A stretch of 64,000 nt of DNA from Kappaphycus alvarezii (taxonomy: Eukaryota > Rhodophyta > Florideophyceae > Gigartinales > Solieriaceae), in assembly GCA_002205965.3 (NCBI GenBank), contig NADL03000750.1:1426001-1490000 (forward strand). Direction: 5' to 3'. Shown piece by piece: positions 11,700-24,998 of this stretch (its first letter is position 1; each line of letters starts with the position of its first letter). The position numbers and the translations under genes are program-made. The notes under the pieces were generated by a model, which saw only the letters and a program-made list of their open reading frames with translations, had not been told where the DNA came from and did not search any database.

Positions 11700-14600
11700 T
11701 TGCATATTTGTGTATTCATCTTTACTACTCAAGCAACGACTCTCATTTACCTTTTCACTTACCTTTTCAAATCATTTATTTATCAATTGCATTCCTGATT
11801 TTAACCCTTACAATTTTTAAAGAGATCACTTTGAACACGTGACGAACTGCTCTAGTTCATAACCTCTTGCACAAATCTTATCTACATCAAAAATACAACT
11901 TCTTCTGGCACCTTTAAAACGAGAAATTCACTACATCATCCGTATGGAGTTTCGCAAACTTTCAGGTCATAGAAATCCTTTTCGTGTTTCTAACAGTAAG
12001 TCGTTATAAAAATTCGGGTTAAAACTATCCCTGCCATAGCAGAACTCCCCTTCGTAAATCTAACAGCAAAAAGGCTCCTTTTCCATCAATAATAGCTATT
12101 ACGTGACAGCAACTGATAAAATGTAGTCCTCACCTAATACTGAGCTAGCGGCGAAGACCTAATCTCACACTGATACTGAATGATGTTTTTGTTGTCTTGC
12201 TTGCTAGGACGCAATATGTTTTGTAAAACTTGCCGTCTCATTGGCAACCATGCAAAAGCATCGTTTGAAAAAAGACGTGCCTCCGTAGTACCTACGCTAA
12301 AGTTTGGGGACTCCTCCAGTCATCCCGCAAATTTATAGCAAAAGAATAGTGATAATGCCTTCTATTCTCTCTCCTCTGAATAAGCAAGTGGGTGAAGTAC
12401 TTGAAAATTTCGACTGATTGGCAATCGCCATGCTTTACTATCACAATTGTTGATGATCGCTGTTGTAGTTCAAAATGCATATCATGTACATTGATTTGCT
12501 TAGAGGGGTAATAACAGCAAACCAGTGTCTGGCTTGCACATATTGCAATTGCTAAGTAGGAAATTCGTGCACGTTCGTTCTTATGATCGTAGACTAAAAG
12601 AACCGTCGAATGACACAATCTTATGTAACCAACTCAAACTTTTGGTTTTCGACATGTGCTCATGACTGGGCCGGTATAGGGACCCTGCAGGTAAAAAAGT
12701 AATACGCTTCCTATTCGATGCACGGAAGCCCCAAAATTGGAGGATTGTGCTCACTTGGCTAAACAAGGAAATTTATCAGTCATTTGTTCAACAGCAATCA
12801 AATGACCAGACAAAAAAATCGATTGACTGGGCTTTTGATTTTTTGCATGTGCGAAAGTAGCTAAATTTGCACTTCGACAACTCAAAACATCCAAATGCAG
12901 GTTCTACCTGGCATGAACAGTTTTCTACATATTACTTGGAAGTACGTGCGGATGAAACTAATCAAGGCTCGAACAAAAGCTGTTTCGGATATTCAGCATG
13001 CATCGGAAAGTCTACCGACAGACCGACAGATGGGGAAATGTTTGGATTGGATTACTGCAAGTGGAACTTAGATTGAAATTCCCATTAACCTGTGCACTAT
13101 GCCAGCGGCGGAGAAAACATTCTAGTGAGAATGGATACCGACATATTGCTGTTCAAAAACTCAACATTTTATGCCCTCCTGAATCAAATATCGATATGAA
13201 TCAAAATCACTAACGCACATCTTTTACTTGAGTGTAAATCAAGTAGCAGTAGTGAAAAAAGCTGTTGGTGCTTCAGAATTCAAGCTAACTTTCGGAATAT
13301 CTCCAACAGTGCCTCTGCATCAAATATCAAAGGCCCAGTTACCTAGTTTTCTGTGCCCCTCAGGTCCAGTCAGCAGGCGAGTTTTCTCAGTCATCTCTCA
13401 ACCTACTTTTAATGTTTGATTGAAATGTATGTTGAGCGGAAATTTGTTTCTTTTTCTCATGCAGTAGGCATAATGTTTGAGGCCAGCCCTGAATTGCAAA
13501 ATGTTTTCTTAGATAAAACACTTGAGATTAAGGTATTCATGTGCTTTAGATATGAGCTTTAGAAGATAAAGAACTTCAGTGATTGGTTGTGTGCAATAAA
13601 AGACTCCTATTAGAATATGCATTCTGTTGCATGTTTAGGTTGATCCTAGTTATCTGGACAGCATGTGTCTTTTTGAAGCGCCAGTTTATTCGGTGAATGT
13701 CTCCAAATTGTAATCTTCAATAGCAGATAGTGTTACAACATGAAATCGTCGCGACACGAGATTTTTTAACTTTCGCGAAATACGTAAGGATTGAGCAGAA
13801 ACAGGTTAGCATCACGGAGACAAAATTACTGTAACGTGGATCGAAGGGGAATACAGGAGGAGATATTCGGCAGGTTTAGAATATTGATCCACTAGACCAT
13901 GGTGGCGAGGTCCAGACTGCTGATATGCAGAGATATGATAATGACTATCAGTGCAGTCGCAAGCAAAGTGTGTAGAGATTAGGAAGTTCATACAGTAAAG
14001 TAACGCTCCATGGATTTTCTAGAATAGTACACATTATGTAGTGGCTAGTGGGGTGCGCGGCAGGTTGGCGAGAGTAGCTTTGTGCAAGACCCTTTGGGTC
14101 TTCGAAAAAGTTTTGATTATATCCATAGTTTTAAGTCATTTTTATTTTCGTTGCGTATTATTGCTGCAGGAGCGACATGATCACATGTGATTGCAATTCG
14201 GCTTCATTGGTCAAGAGTAATTGGAAAGGTGGCCCCTGAACGATATCCGTTCCTCCAGTGGCTGCAAGCTGACGAGCGAAATCGGGTATAATTTACTAAA
14301 AAAAATGAGAGCTTTGGGAGTCTTTTATTTGACAACATCGAAAGCGGTGGAAATTTTTTTCAATCGCGACTTTTTTTGGTTTTCTGTTGTATTGTTCTCG
14401 TGAGAAGCCGTTGGAAAATATTTTACGCATGCGTCTGGAACAGAGAGAGAGTGGGACTAGGAATGGTTGAGCTTGAAGCACGCAAGCGACGCCAACGGGC
14501 ATACTGTACCTACACTTTCCATTGATTTGATTTGGCAGTTTTCGATGACCGTTCACAACTGGCTCCAATAAATGACCCACTCTCATTGATCATCAATCAT

Positions 14601-15733
14601 TCATTCAACAAGCTGGACGCTGCTGGGGCAACAGCAATACACCATAGTACAGTAACAGAACAGGCAGCAGGCAACAGTGTCGCTTCTTACAGTATTTCTA
14701 AATAAACCCATCCATTTGAGATGGCAACATCGCCTTGCGCAGTTATCCTGTCCATCGCTTAGTATCAACTGGACACCACCCGATTATGGCCTGGATTGTT
14801 AAACGCTCACTACGGTATACCAACAGGATGAACACCAGCACGGCAGCGTTGACATCACATCGAGTTGTTTAAGCTCCCGCCAGGACCCTGTATCGCACAC
14901 ACTTAACAAACAAAAAAAATAGTTATTGAAACAGCCATTCTTCAAATTCCACAGACAAGTTACAAACAATTGTGCCTCTCAAACTAGTACACAACTGCTC
15001 TCGTTAGAATTTAGAAAGCAACAGGAGGTCCGATCATTTCCCCTTGTCAACAACCCATATTTAACCTCATATCGTCCCTTCTCGTTTTCTCGCCGTCGGT
15101 AGCTTAACTCTCGTCATCTTGCATCTCTGGCAAAACCTACACAGCGAAATCCCACTGTAGAACCAGTTCACCTAGCCTGTATCTACCAAACACCCTCTCA
15201 ACCGTGCAAATAACTATGTCCAGATCAATCTTGTAACGGAATGACCAAAGCACTCAATGCTCATTCAACGAAAATGAGAGTGGAAGGCACAATGGCCTTC
15301 TCAATCGCCAAGCACACTTCTGATCATCCATTTTCCCACTGCAGCAATACCCAACGTCAAGGCTACGCTCATTGTGTCAGGGGAACATCCGTATCGATAT
15401 TGGTCCTTTCTGGCTGCAAGCAACCATTCCAGTCAAGGACCGCACGCGCTACTACCCCACGCGTCATTTCATTATAGCAATACGAAGCGGAGTGTACCCT
15501 CGTTTCTTAGTCTGACGGGAATTACATTCCTCTTCTTCCTCTCCTATTATTTATTGTGTCGATTCGTTATCTGCCTGCCAGCCTTCTGTCCCTACCTTCA
15601 ATTCAAGGCACCTGTAACATCAAACAAGTTCCCCTCTTCTTTTGACTTAACCGTTGTCAGTCAGCGTTGCTAATCTGTTGCTAATCATTCTAATTCCCTC
15701 GCAAACCAGTCGTCGCGCTTAACGGAAAGAGAA
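11700..15733. other. Intergenic DNA, no recognisable gene
   Basis: Short, mutually overlapping ORFs on both strands show no motif. The last 700 bp (15000-15733) are C/T-rich and lead into the zinc-finger gene. This is the likely promoter and leader region, but I could not identify defined promoter elements. Confidence 0.4.
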
Positions 15734-16297
15734 ATGACAGGAAATAGGAGAGAATCGCAAAAGTCTGGTAGCGACAAGAAGAAACCCCGAAGAGACTTTC
15801 CTTCTGCTTCGAGTGCCCGTGATACTCCACTACCCCGCGGGAGGCGAAAGTCCCAGTCTTCCAGATACCCCTGTGAAATCTGCGGCGAGCTTTACTCAAG
15901 GATTGACAATATGAGAGTTCATCAACGAATGCATTCTGGTGAGAAACCGTACAAATGCAAATACTGCGGCCAACCATTCCGATGGGCTGGTGCTTTGCGT
16001 AGTCACGAAGCAAGCCATGTACGCAGTCAAAGTACCAATCTCAGAAATTCAGCGAGTTCGTCCGGTGTGAAAACCGAGCATGGTACAGGGCATTCAGACA
16101 AGTCGAGATCAGGAAAACGGGTTTCAGGTTCAGGTAGTTATTCTGGGAGTCATGAAAAGCAGAGGAAAGAAAGGAACGAGTCACACCCGCATTATCACCG
16201 CTCTCATCAAACGGGGTCGGCTGTTATCGTCTCTGAGGTAGACCCTGGAGTTCGAGATTTTGAACTGCAACCATGGCACAAAGTGCTGGATGACTAA
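15734..16297 (+). CDS. Two-finger C2H2 zinc-finger protein (187 aa)
   Basis: This is an intact uninterrupted frame with two adjacent classical C2H2 fingers. Finger 1 has C47, C50, H63, H67; finger 2 has C75, C78, H91, H95. Both follow CX2CX12HX3H and are joined by a near-canonical SGEKPY linker. A basic KKKPRR stretch at residues 15-20 could act as a nuclear localisation signal. The C-terminal half (about 100-187) is Ser/Gly/His/Lys-rich and low in complexity, ending in an acidic tail. It is probably a nuclear DNA-binding protein, although two fingers give limited specificity and the target cannot be inferred. The start (gagaaATGaca) is the first ATG of the frame and places the basic region ahead of the fingers. 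It is the best-preserved gene in the window. A retroelement-derived finger protein is possible but nothing flanking supports it. Confidence 0.85.
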   Translation: MTGNRRESQKSGSDKKKPRRDFPSASSARDTPLPRGRRKSQSSRYPCEICGELYSRIDNMRVHQRMHSGEKPYKCKYCGQPFRWAGALRSHEASHVRSQSTNLRNSASSSGVKTEHGTGHSDKSRSGKRVSGSGSYSGSHEKQRKERNESHPHYHRSHQTGSAVIVSEVDPGVRDFELQPWHKVLDD

Positions 16298-19200
16298 TAA
16301 GGTTTTCTCATCCCCTCTTGCGCACAAGCAGGTGATGACACAGAGGCCATTCATTGAGGTATTGGGAGTTGGTGTATCGACTTCAGGAGCAGGTAAACGT
16401 TGGCCCTCAACAACTGCTACACATTAAAGTCATGATACAATACAATCTATCATGACTCGTGTCGGTAGCTTTCGTTATCTTTAGAAAAATCCACTTACTG
16501 TTACAATCTCTTAGTAACCCCCCAGCCGCAGGGCTCTCGAAAACACTAAAAGGCTTACTTGGTTGTTACGACCAATTTCTGATTCAGCGATACGTACCCA
16601 GGACCAGGACGTACTGCTCTCGTCCGAAAGTACACGTGAAGAAATCGAAAAAAGCGGACTTGGAAACGGGGCAGAAATTTTAAAATTAAAAAATGCAAAA
16701 GTGCTCAACCGTTATTGCTGAGCTTATCAAGGCGTGGAATGTACTGTATTTCAGATACCGTTTGATGAGCAGCTTGGATATTTAGCAAAAAGGCTGCGAG
16801 TTCAAAATGAATTAAACTGCAACTAATTCAGTCAATGAACTATTCCAGCATAAAGCACCTAGATTCCTCCATTATCACATTTCACTGAAGTGACCAATAA
16901 GAGTGATAGTCACTCCTATTGGGGACCCGCAGGTGTACCTGATCATGCTTCCTCTTCTCATTGAGGAAGTACGTAGAAGGTAACCCTTGGCGATTTGAAC
17001 AACTTTAGAAAGTTGTGACTATGTGGTACTTTTGTCCAGTATTAAATGGTTCATAGTATAGCATGAGGTAGAATTGATATCCAGGCTTGTCCAATATCCA
17101 ATGAATTGGGGATATATGAAATGCTAATAGCAGTACATACTTTGTATAGAGCATTCAGGGGAGGGTACGAGCCAGTAAGAAGAGAAGCAACTATGTAATA
17201 GCTTTCAAGGTACATGCACCATGCAGATGAAGCCGATTGACGCCGTCAGCAACAATCGCTTTAAATTTTCTCTGCAAGTAGGGTGCAAATTTCTTGTAGG
17301 TGTTAGAGAGTTAGTAGTCGTGGCCGTGGCCGCTGCCATAATACAGATCGATTTGTGCCATCGAGGCTCTTTAAAATGTTTATCATAATTCTACCGCTAG
17401 CCTGCATAATTCTGGCCTTCTGGCAGTCATTTCGTCAATGAAGTGCGACAAAGCTTTTGACGACAAGTGGAAGTCTGAGGCAGCTTAGCGTCACTAGGAT
17501 AGAATTCATCAACCACAATTTGTATCGACAAACTAGTCTTGAATAAAAAGGGGAGGTCGACAGTATGTACTTTGCAAAGAAAGAATATTCTTTACTACTG
17601 CAGTTTGTTGAAATGCAATCCTATGATTTGGGTTGAGTGTAAATTACATTTCTATGCTGTCCTGTGCATGAAAATGAGATTATTGCCCTTCAGCGTAGCA
17701 TAAAAATTTTACTTTCCAAGCTTCCAATGTCATTTAATGGCATAACCATATATTCAGTCCTCACTGGATTGCATAAACTTAGATACAAGTTGACTGGGTA
17801 TCAGCCAGCTTCTCTGTTACAGTAAATGAACCCCCTATGTTCCTCCTTTTTGGGAATAACTTGGCAAACAATGAAGGTTGCTGACAGGTTCGAATTTCGT
17901 TTTCAGCGCTTTCGAGTTTATGCGGTTCCAGACTTGTAGTAGAGAACTTTGGAACATGCTGTTGCGACCCGGGGGAATGGAACGATCACTTTGAGAGCAC
18001 CTCATTGCCCAATATGGCCAACAGCATCACTCCATACTCATGTATGTCGAATTCTGCAAAACTTTGTATCATAGTTTCATGCATTCATGCAAAATACTGT
18101 AGGTTTGGGGAGACATATGAGGGGCAAAAGGATAGATCACCGGTTTCCTATAATTACGCCTTGCTGCTTCTGTCACGCTTGCTGCTTTTGTCACTCATGG
18201 ATGTGAATGGTTGTGATTTTCTTTAAAAACTCGGGAGAGGGGAGGCCTTGGGAGGTGCTTCGGAAGTAGGAATACTGCTTAGGCTTCCAAATGACGCCAG
18301 CTCTAAGCTTCGGTTCCAACATCAGAAGTATATCAAATTCGTTTGGGAATTGCTTAAAAATGACTGAGTAACGTCGGCTGACTGTTCGTAATGGAACTAG
18401 AGCATGATATGAAGAAATTGCTCGGAATGAATAATTTCGACAAGTCCTCGGGTCTTGAGGGACGCTTTTTGTGACAAAGATTGGCTTAAAGCATACCAGA
18501 CGGATATCATAAATCGTTGGAGTTAATGTAACCCTTCAAAGACTAATGACTTCCTCGAGGGTCACTTTGCGTCAGCAATCTTCCAGTAAAGTGTAAATAT
18601 TGATGGAGAGGAAAGGCAGACGGGTCGAACATGTACTGATGGCCCAGTAGTGAGCATCGGGGATGGAATTTGATGACGATGTTGGGGTTTCTATTGTTTT
18701 CTCCTCCAGTGGCAAACATGGGGGGTTTATTTGTTAAGCTGGCTGATACCCAGATTCTCTTCCAGTGCTCAGCATGATAAATTACAGTAAAGAAAAAGAG
18801 GGAAAAAGAAAAAAAGTCGCTGCCAATTAGAAAATGGCGAAAATTTCGTCGAAACTATACAGCAGTGTAGCGGATTGACAAGTAAAGGCCAGTTTTAATT
18901 ATAGATAGAACTACTGTACAGTAGGATGTACTGTCGTACTTAAGCTAGGGTGGCGGTGGCGCAATTACCAGATGAACCCCAGAGAGAGCGTAGGATACAT
19001 TAGAGGGCCTAGAGTTGCATCGAGGGCGGTTCGGTACAGTAGAAGATAGGGGAGAAGGTGGAGATACTTTGCAGCAATGCCTTCCGGAAGTACCGCACTG
19101 CCGTCCCTTCCAGCATAGGATAATGATTAGTTTTGCAGTGGTTGCAAATTGAATACTTCGTACTGTTGTTGCTGTAAACAGTGCATTGAATGGACCCAAT

Positions 19201-21182
19201 CAGTGATTTGGTAATGTTTGCCACAAACCATCGATTGCCTGACGTGCACCATCACATGCTTTCCAACTGCATTAGTTTATTGAGATGTAGCCTCTCTCTG
19301 ACCACGCATGAACACACTGCTGACTATTGCCGACCTGGATTGCATACAGAGCAGGGCGAGCGTTGCAGTCCTAAGCAGTCCAGTCAATGGTGAAGGGGTG
19401 GCCAATGTTCCATAGCAGATGAAACTAGCAAAAGAGCTACACCTGGCATTACTTTTAGTCTCAGCAGTGGGATGACCCCTAGGTGAGAAGGACGGTGGAG
19501 ACAGTACATTTGGTGGTGGAACTGAGTTCGTGAAAACATAACTGCTTTATTCGATACTGGCGCACTACTTGAAACGCGACGCGTTGGGTGGCGGTATAAA
19601 AACTTGCCAACGTTTGGAAGAGATACCCAAGGTCTTGTCCATTAGGGCACGAAATCCCACTCCACAAATAATGGCGGGTCGGCATCTTAAGGGTTACAAT
19701 GAACAGCACTGCAAATTTCTGACGTGTTGGGGTACATGCAACGAACTCCATATTGACTCAATCTTTGCAGACCGAAGTGCAAGCCATGACAGCGCAGAAT
19801 CAATGTGTAACCCGGTCCCACAGTTCCGAAGGCATGGTAATGTGTTTAAAGCATGTCTAGCTGTGAGCCATGAGTATGGTATGACATTGAAACATATGAC
19901 AGCACTTCTTTGATGCAGGGCCCACTACGTCCACTACCAGTTTAAGTAATCTGTATTTTAAGAGCAGTCATACTCTATTCTCTCCGACCGCACGGTTTCG
20001 GGGGGCTCTATGAACAGAATGAACAGAACGCTATAGAACGTGGCGTTATATCAAACCGTACATCGTCAAGACGGAACTTACGAAGCCACCATAAATGGCC
20101 TCACGGAACGAAACATCCCATTACGCCGAAGAAAGTACCTCCTTACCAAACAGCACATCCTCAAGACAGGGCACCCGATGGCAGCTGCTTCTTTCTTATG
20201 TAAAGAGAGGAATGATGGGCAGTTTACTTTATCCTCTGAGACTTCTAGCGGGGGGAACCTAAATGGAGTTTGGATAGAAGGAAAGGAGAAGACAGAAACG
20301 ACTCTACGCCTCCGTGACCCTGTGCTTACATTAACAAGTCAAGGCAGGCGAGCAGGCACGCGACTTCAGACAGTATAGGTTGCGCTGCGTGTATATGCAT
20401 GAGGACCGTTTTGGCTCTCTAGAAGCTCTCCGTTGCCCTCGTGGCCACATTTGCTGGCAACTCCGAGACGAACGCATATGCCTCTTATGTAAATGTTAAA
20501 CATGGGACAGGTGTTAATGGGTTAAATTGGGTTTACTTGAATGGGTTGGTAGTGGGTTTGGTTTACTGAGAATTGTGCAAAGGTCGTGAGTCCTTTGAAC
20601 TTGTATTCAAACCATGCAGCAAGATCGCAGCACAAATAATCGAGCAGGTCTACAAACCAAGATGTAGCTGATAGCCCAGTCAACAAGCATGCTGCGTTGG
20701 AGGTGAGCATCTTGGCGGCGTGTCGCTGAAGGAGAATCGCCCTCAGCCTGGGGTATTGCTCCAAGGCTCGGCCGTCGACCGATCGGTCTGCCTCTTTGAT
20801 GTGAGAGAACGCATCGGGATGACACCCTACGAGCAAGGAGAAAGCCTCGCTTTTACTCTGACCACTGTGACAAGGGACTGTCTGAGCACTACTGAACTGA
20901 GACGAATAACCACTTCTGCTGATTTCTCTTTTGCAAACTTTTGTAACGTGAAGTAGCAGGGAAACTATCACTACATTTACGCGGTTCTAACAATCACTAC
21001 TCGCTAATTATTTTGAAGATTCTCCTGTTTACAGCAGATAGGGAGAACACCGAGAGTTCATTTACTGTAACAGATAAGCTGGCTTAGACCCAGCCAACTG
21101 AGATGGTAATGTGCACGTACATGAAGTGGCTGTTTGTTTGAACGTGGGATGTGCACACCTGTGTTCCTTTCTATGTAGTTAC
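16298..21182. other. Long stretch without a recognisable gene
   Basis: No conserved domain is recognised on either strand. ORFs at 19569-19913 (plus, 114 aa), 20040-20378 (plus, 112 aa) and 20522-20971 (minus, 149 aa) are the longest, and the base composition is more GC-rich at 19000-20900. These could be relics or species-specific genes, but nothing in them is diagnostic. A TACTGTACAGTAGGATGTAC palindromic cluster lies at about 18913-18936. Confidence 0.4.
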
Positions 21183-22470
21183 TGATAGGGGTAAATCTTC
21201 GGGAGAAGAGATAATCAGAACCAATAACCCCAAGAAGGAGGTGTTGCAAGCGACAAAAGTGCTACCATGGTATAGCTGAGCGAACAAAAAGAGGTAGGTA
21301 AGGACGACAGTTTAGAGGGCTACAAGCAAGTATAGAAAATGTAGGGTCTACCACTGATTTTCTGAGACTAGCGTAAGAAAAATGGGTCTTAAGTCTGAAG
21401 TTAACTCTCAACTTCCTACTACTCGGACTTGGCTTGAAGTTGTCTGCCGACTTGCTTTACCTCCACAAGAGGAAGCAGTTTACTCAACTGACATAGACTC
21501 TATAGATAACCCTAAACTCTCAAACAAACATACTAATAACCATGAAATGCATCAAATGGAATCGTGTCAACGAGAATGACTAAGAGCAGATACTATCGGG
21601 ATAAATATATAGATTTATTCCTTAATATCTTAGTTCTCGAGATCAGAGCCATAATTCCCCAAAACATCTATTCCACCCAAACGGTCCCCACAAATATCCG
21701 CGAACCGCTTACAATTCTCTTTCCACTCCTCGGAGATACCTAAAACACTAAAGATGCCCCATACGGTTCCAGCGTCGGAATCAGAGTGTCAATACCCAGC
21801 CCCCACCCCGCTATTCTAACACTTTCCATGTCTCCCTCCCCTCATCCTCTTCGTACTCCTCTTCATCCTTGTCAGAAGAGTCATAAATAACGATTACTCT
21901 GTCAGTCCCCCTCTGTTCTCCACAGCAGCTCCCCCACCATTGTACAATAGTGCCCACGGGTCCACCCAGTGTTCCTCACCTTCCTATCCTTCCACCTCAG
22001 CCTCCAACTCCTCCTCTTCTACATATTCTTCTGCCTCTTCTGACTCTACTTCCATCTCTGCCTCTTCTGACTCCTCGAAGCAGTGCCGGCGGACCCACTC
22101 CCGAACGCGTTCCCCGTCTATTCTTATTATTGTATATGTACAATAATCATCATAGTCGGTTGGTCCATTGACCTTCAAGGCTAGAGCATTGAGGAGGCGG
22201 TGGCCTCAGGATGACTTGACGATGATGAGGGACGGGCGGAGGTTGGTTATGTTGAAGGAAAGAAAAAGGGGTGAGCCGATGGGGTATTCGATGGCGGTGC
22301 TTTCACCTCAACGACTTCGATTTAGAACTTCAGATAGGGCGACGCCTTCGAAAAGTTTCAAGGCCTTAGCCAAAATAAGAAATGTCAGGCAATGCCGCAG
22401 CTTTGAATTTGCATGCATTCAGAGCAATAAATGAAAATCTGCTTGAGAAAATATCGTCCTGAATTCGGAG
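21183..22470 (-). repeat. Terminal unit of gypsy element B (left copy, probable 3' LTR)
   Basis: This unit starts TGATAGGGGTAAATC and is repeated in the same orientation at 36779-38031. Its left 410 bp are clearly homologous to the LTRs of the complete gypsy element A, including the run AAGAAGGAGGTGTTGC and the CTCAACTTCCTACTACTCGG block. The remaining 0.85 kb has no counterpart in element A's LTR. On the minus strand it carries an acidic ORF (22178-21984; RVREWVRRHC followed by a Glu-rich stretch such as ESEEAEMEVESEEAEEYVEE). Read on the minus strand, the shared part would be R-U5 and the acidic-ORF part U3. A TATATATTTA-like box sits at the boundary (about 21607). The right edge is set by where similarity to the second copy fades. 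Confidence 0.6.
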
Positions 22471-24516
22471 GACTCGGTTCTGAGTGCCACGTGCGCAACT
22501 CAGCCAAGTCAGAGTGATGTAGACCAGGTTCGATCGCAACCCTAATCCCAGTGGAGCCAGTCGAGTGCTAAAGAAGCCGTACGAGAGGTTCAATCTGGTT
22601 TAACGATGAGACGCTTGTGTCGAAAAAGGAAGAGGGTGTTGATGCCGAGGCACGGTCGCAGATACGTATTGTGAAGGCAGTTTCCCGAGGTTGGCTTCCT
22701 CCTTTGGATCTGAAATACAATCAACTGTAAGCTAAATTTGCATTTTACGACTGTAATTGAAAGGCTTGTTCTTGTGTGCAGTCAATAAGAACTTCGATTA
22801 ATACTACTGCATGAAGGACTGCGAAGCCGTTGGGAGTGAGTTTGTCGGAACTTGGGTCTTTAGGAATTTGGGATTGGAGTCTCATAATTATGAATGACGT
22901 AATGAGTAATTATAGGGCAAGTATTACCGCCAGTATAGAGTTGCAGAAATTTATTTTTAGACGGATTGAAAGAAAGACGGAGGAGAAGAGGGTAAAATAA
23001 AAAATTTCTGAAATATCGCTAATGATCTATTTGAGAAATACAAATGCCGCAATTGAGATTCTATGACTACCGAGAGCATCCGGGTGGTAATAATGAAACG
23101 AAATAAAAAGAAAACGAAGGAAATAATATATCTGCCGCTCACTGGATTGCTATAGAGGTAAATGTAAAGGGGTCTCGACATTTACATGCTTTTCTTTGTT
23201 AGGGATAAAAAATTGTACTAAATATTCATTGGTTCACTAGCAGGGCACTCAATAATTATAGAAAATATTCATGTAACTGTATAGCTCATTTATGTTTGAA
23301 GAAAAATTGTACCAAAATTTTAGAGTGACAAAGAAGTTGAGGCTGAGGTTTAAAACTCTCAAAATCAGATTTGTTTTTTTCAATCTAATACATCATGAAT
23401 TAAATATAATCAACATAGGTATACTTCCAATTTCTTTATATAATGTAAAAAAACAGAGACTATTTACTATTTACTTAAAGCGCAACTATAATGGCAAGAA
23501 ATTCGCTTCTTGATTGAGAGTATACTATTTTTGCACTATGGGGACTATGGGGTATAATACCCCTGGGCAGAATCATACTCGCTTGAGGTGATAGACCATT
23601 AGGTGATTCCTGGATCACTCTCTCAAGGTAGCGCAATTCTCTGAATATTACACTAAAGAATTTCAAAGAGGACAGTATCTGGTACGGAAAAAGGGGATAA
23701 AAGGATAGATAAGAGACTAAGGCCTGGAAAAGGACTGAATAAAGGAGGAAGTTGGGAAGGGACACAATTAGAACGGTCACAAAGGGTGAGATTTAGACCA
23801 AAGATTAGCGTAGTGGAGGTTTCAAGGCAGTCGAGACCGGTGCTACTATGGGCTAATTCGTCCAAGTTGGGCCCGGTATGGTTTTTTGAAGCGTCGTGCG
23901 TCATGTGTGTAGTGCGTTTCGCAAGAAAAAGATTAGTTCAGTTTACTGTAAGTTACTGTAATGTTAGAGACTACATATGTACAGAGCATAAAAAGTATGA
24001 ATAAAAGACTAACTATAAATAGGGATAAAATTAAAGGGGTAAAGAGGTGAATGGTCAGGGCCCTAAATGTTAGCCATAAGTAGATACGTTACATAAAGGG
24101 GAGGCTTATGCACCCTGTAAGCAGATGAAATTGTGGAAAGTCTCTTGTAGAAATATCCTGGAGGGTACAGGTCACTGCTGTACCATAAGTGGGACTAGAG
24201 AATATTGTGCAAGTGATTAGCTTAGTTTGTTAATTAACTTTACGGTGAAAAATATGCAATGGCTTAACTTGCATATATTATCTTCAGATAGTGCAGCTCG
24301 ACAATAGAATGAATACAAATAGATTGAATTTTGAAAACCTACTGCAAATACCCCAAAATGTTTTTTGGGTATTCTGAAATAATGGTTTATTGCACTACAC
24401 TTTTCTTGATCAATTTCACGAATACATTGATATACTTTGGGTGGTATCATCTCAGGACATATATAACACCGAAAATACTGACCCTAGATGACAAGAGACT
24501 AGGAAATCGACCTCTT
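22471..24516. other. AT-rich interior of element B, no coding recognised
   Basis: No pol or gag motif was found on either strand. Composition falls towards AT-rich from about 22900. The lost or overwritten 3' part of element B (including integrase) should have been in this general area. Confidence 0.4.
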
Positions 24517-24998
24517 GTGTCTATTATACCGTTGTCCTCATATGAGGACTACTTTTAGCACTTTTTTTTCAATCTAAATGTTTTTACCTCAGTGCATTTC
24601 TTGTCCCTCCGCATTAGTTCATGAGTGTAGATGGCTGATCAAAACATAATTTTCAAGATTGTTGACCTCGGTGAAGGCTAGAGCAGTTTTCCCTCACCAG
24701 CTTCCGCACTTCGCAAGAAGTTGTGAAAACGGCTTCATTTTGGAAGGAAATAGTTTGTATTATCTTGGGGGGTTTTAGAAATGAGGGCATGTACAGTAAG
24801 GATTAATGTACTATCAATTATCAAAAAAACCTTTTTAGCAGTAAAAATTTCGGGCTTCCAAAACATTTATCGTTCCAAAATGTAATGGAAACTGTTTCCA
24901 AAATGTAACGGAAACTGTTTCCAATATGTAACGGAGGCTGTCATCATATGAGGACAAAGTGTGACTCATATGAGGACAGCGCATGGTCGTATAGACAC
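24517..24998. mobile_element. Small non-autonomous TIR (MITE-like) element
   Basis: Imperfect terminal inverted repeats face each other. The left begins GTGTCTATTATACCG and runs into TGTCCTCATATGAGGA (24517-24548). The right, read on the minus strand from 24998, begins GTGTCTATACGACC and runs into TGTCCTCATATGAG. The subterminal block GTCCTCATATGAGGAC at 24534-24549 is itself a perfect 16-bp palindrome. ATGAGGACA recurs at 24948-24956 and 24970-24978. About 480 bp long with no ORF, it would have to be moved in trans. The superfamily is unknown and no clear target duplication was seen. Confidence 0.45.
24872..24940. repeat. Three tandem copies of a 23-bp unit
   Basis: Units at 24872-24894, 24895-24917 and 24918-24940 share TTCCAAAATGTAACGGAAACTG with one to four changes each. 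They lie inside the MITE-like element. Confidence 0.9.

Noticed and set aside
17320-17360. Minus-strand Gly/His/Tyr-rich tail (YYGSGHGHDY then stop)
   Set aside because: No frame of meaningful length continues upstream.
20522-20971. 149-residue minus ORF overlapping a 78-residue plus ORF
   Set aside because: Neither strand shows a recognisable motif, so no call was made.
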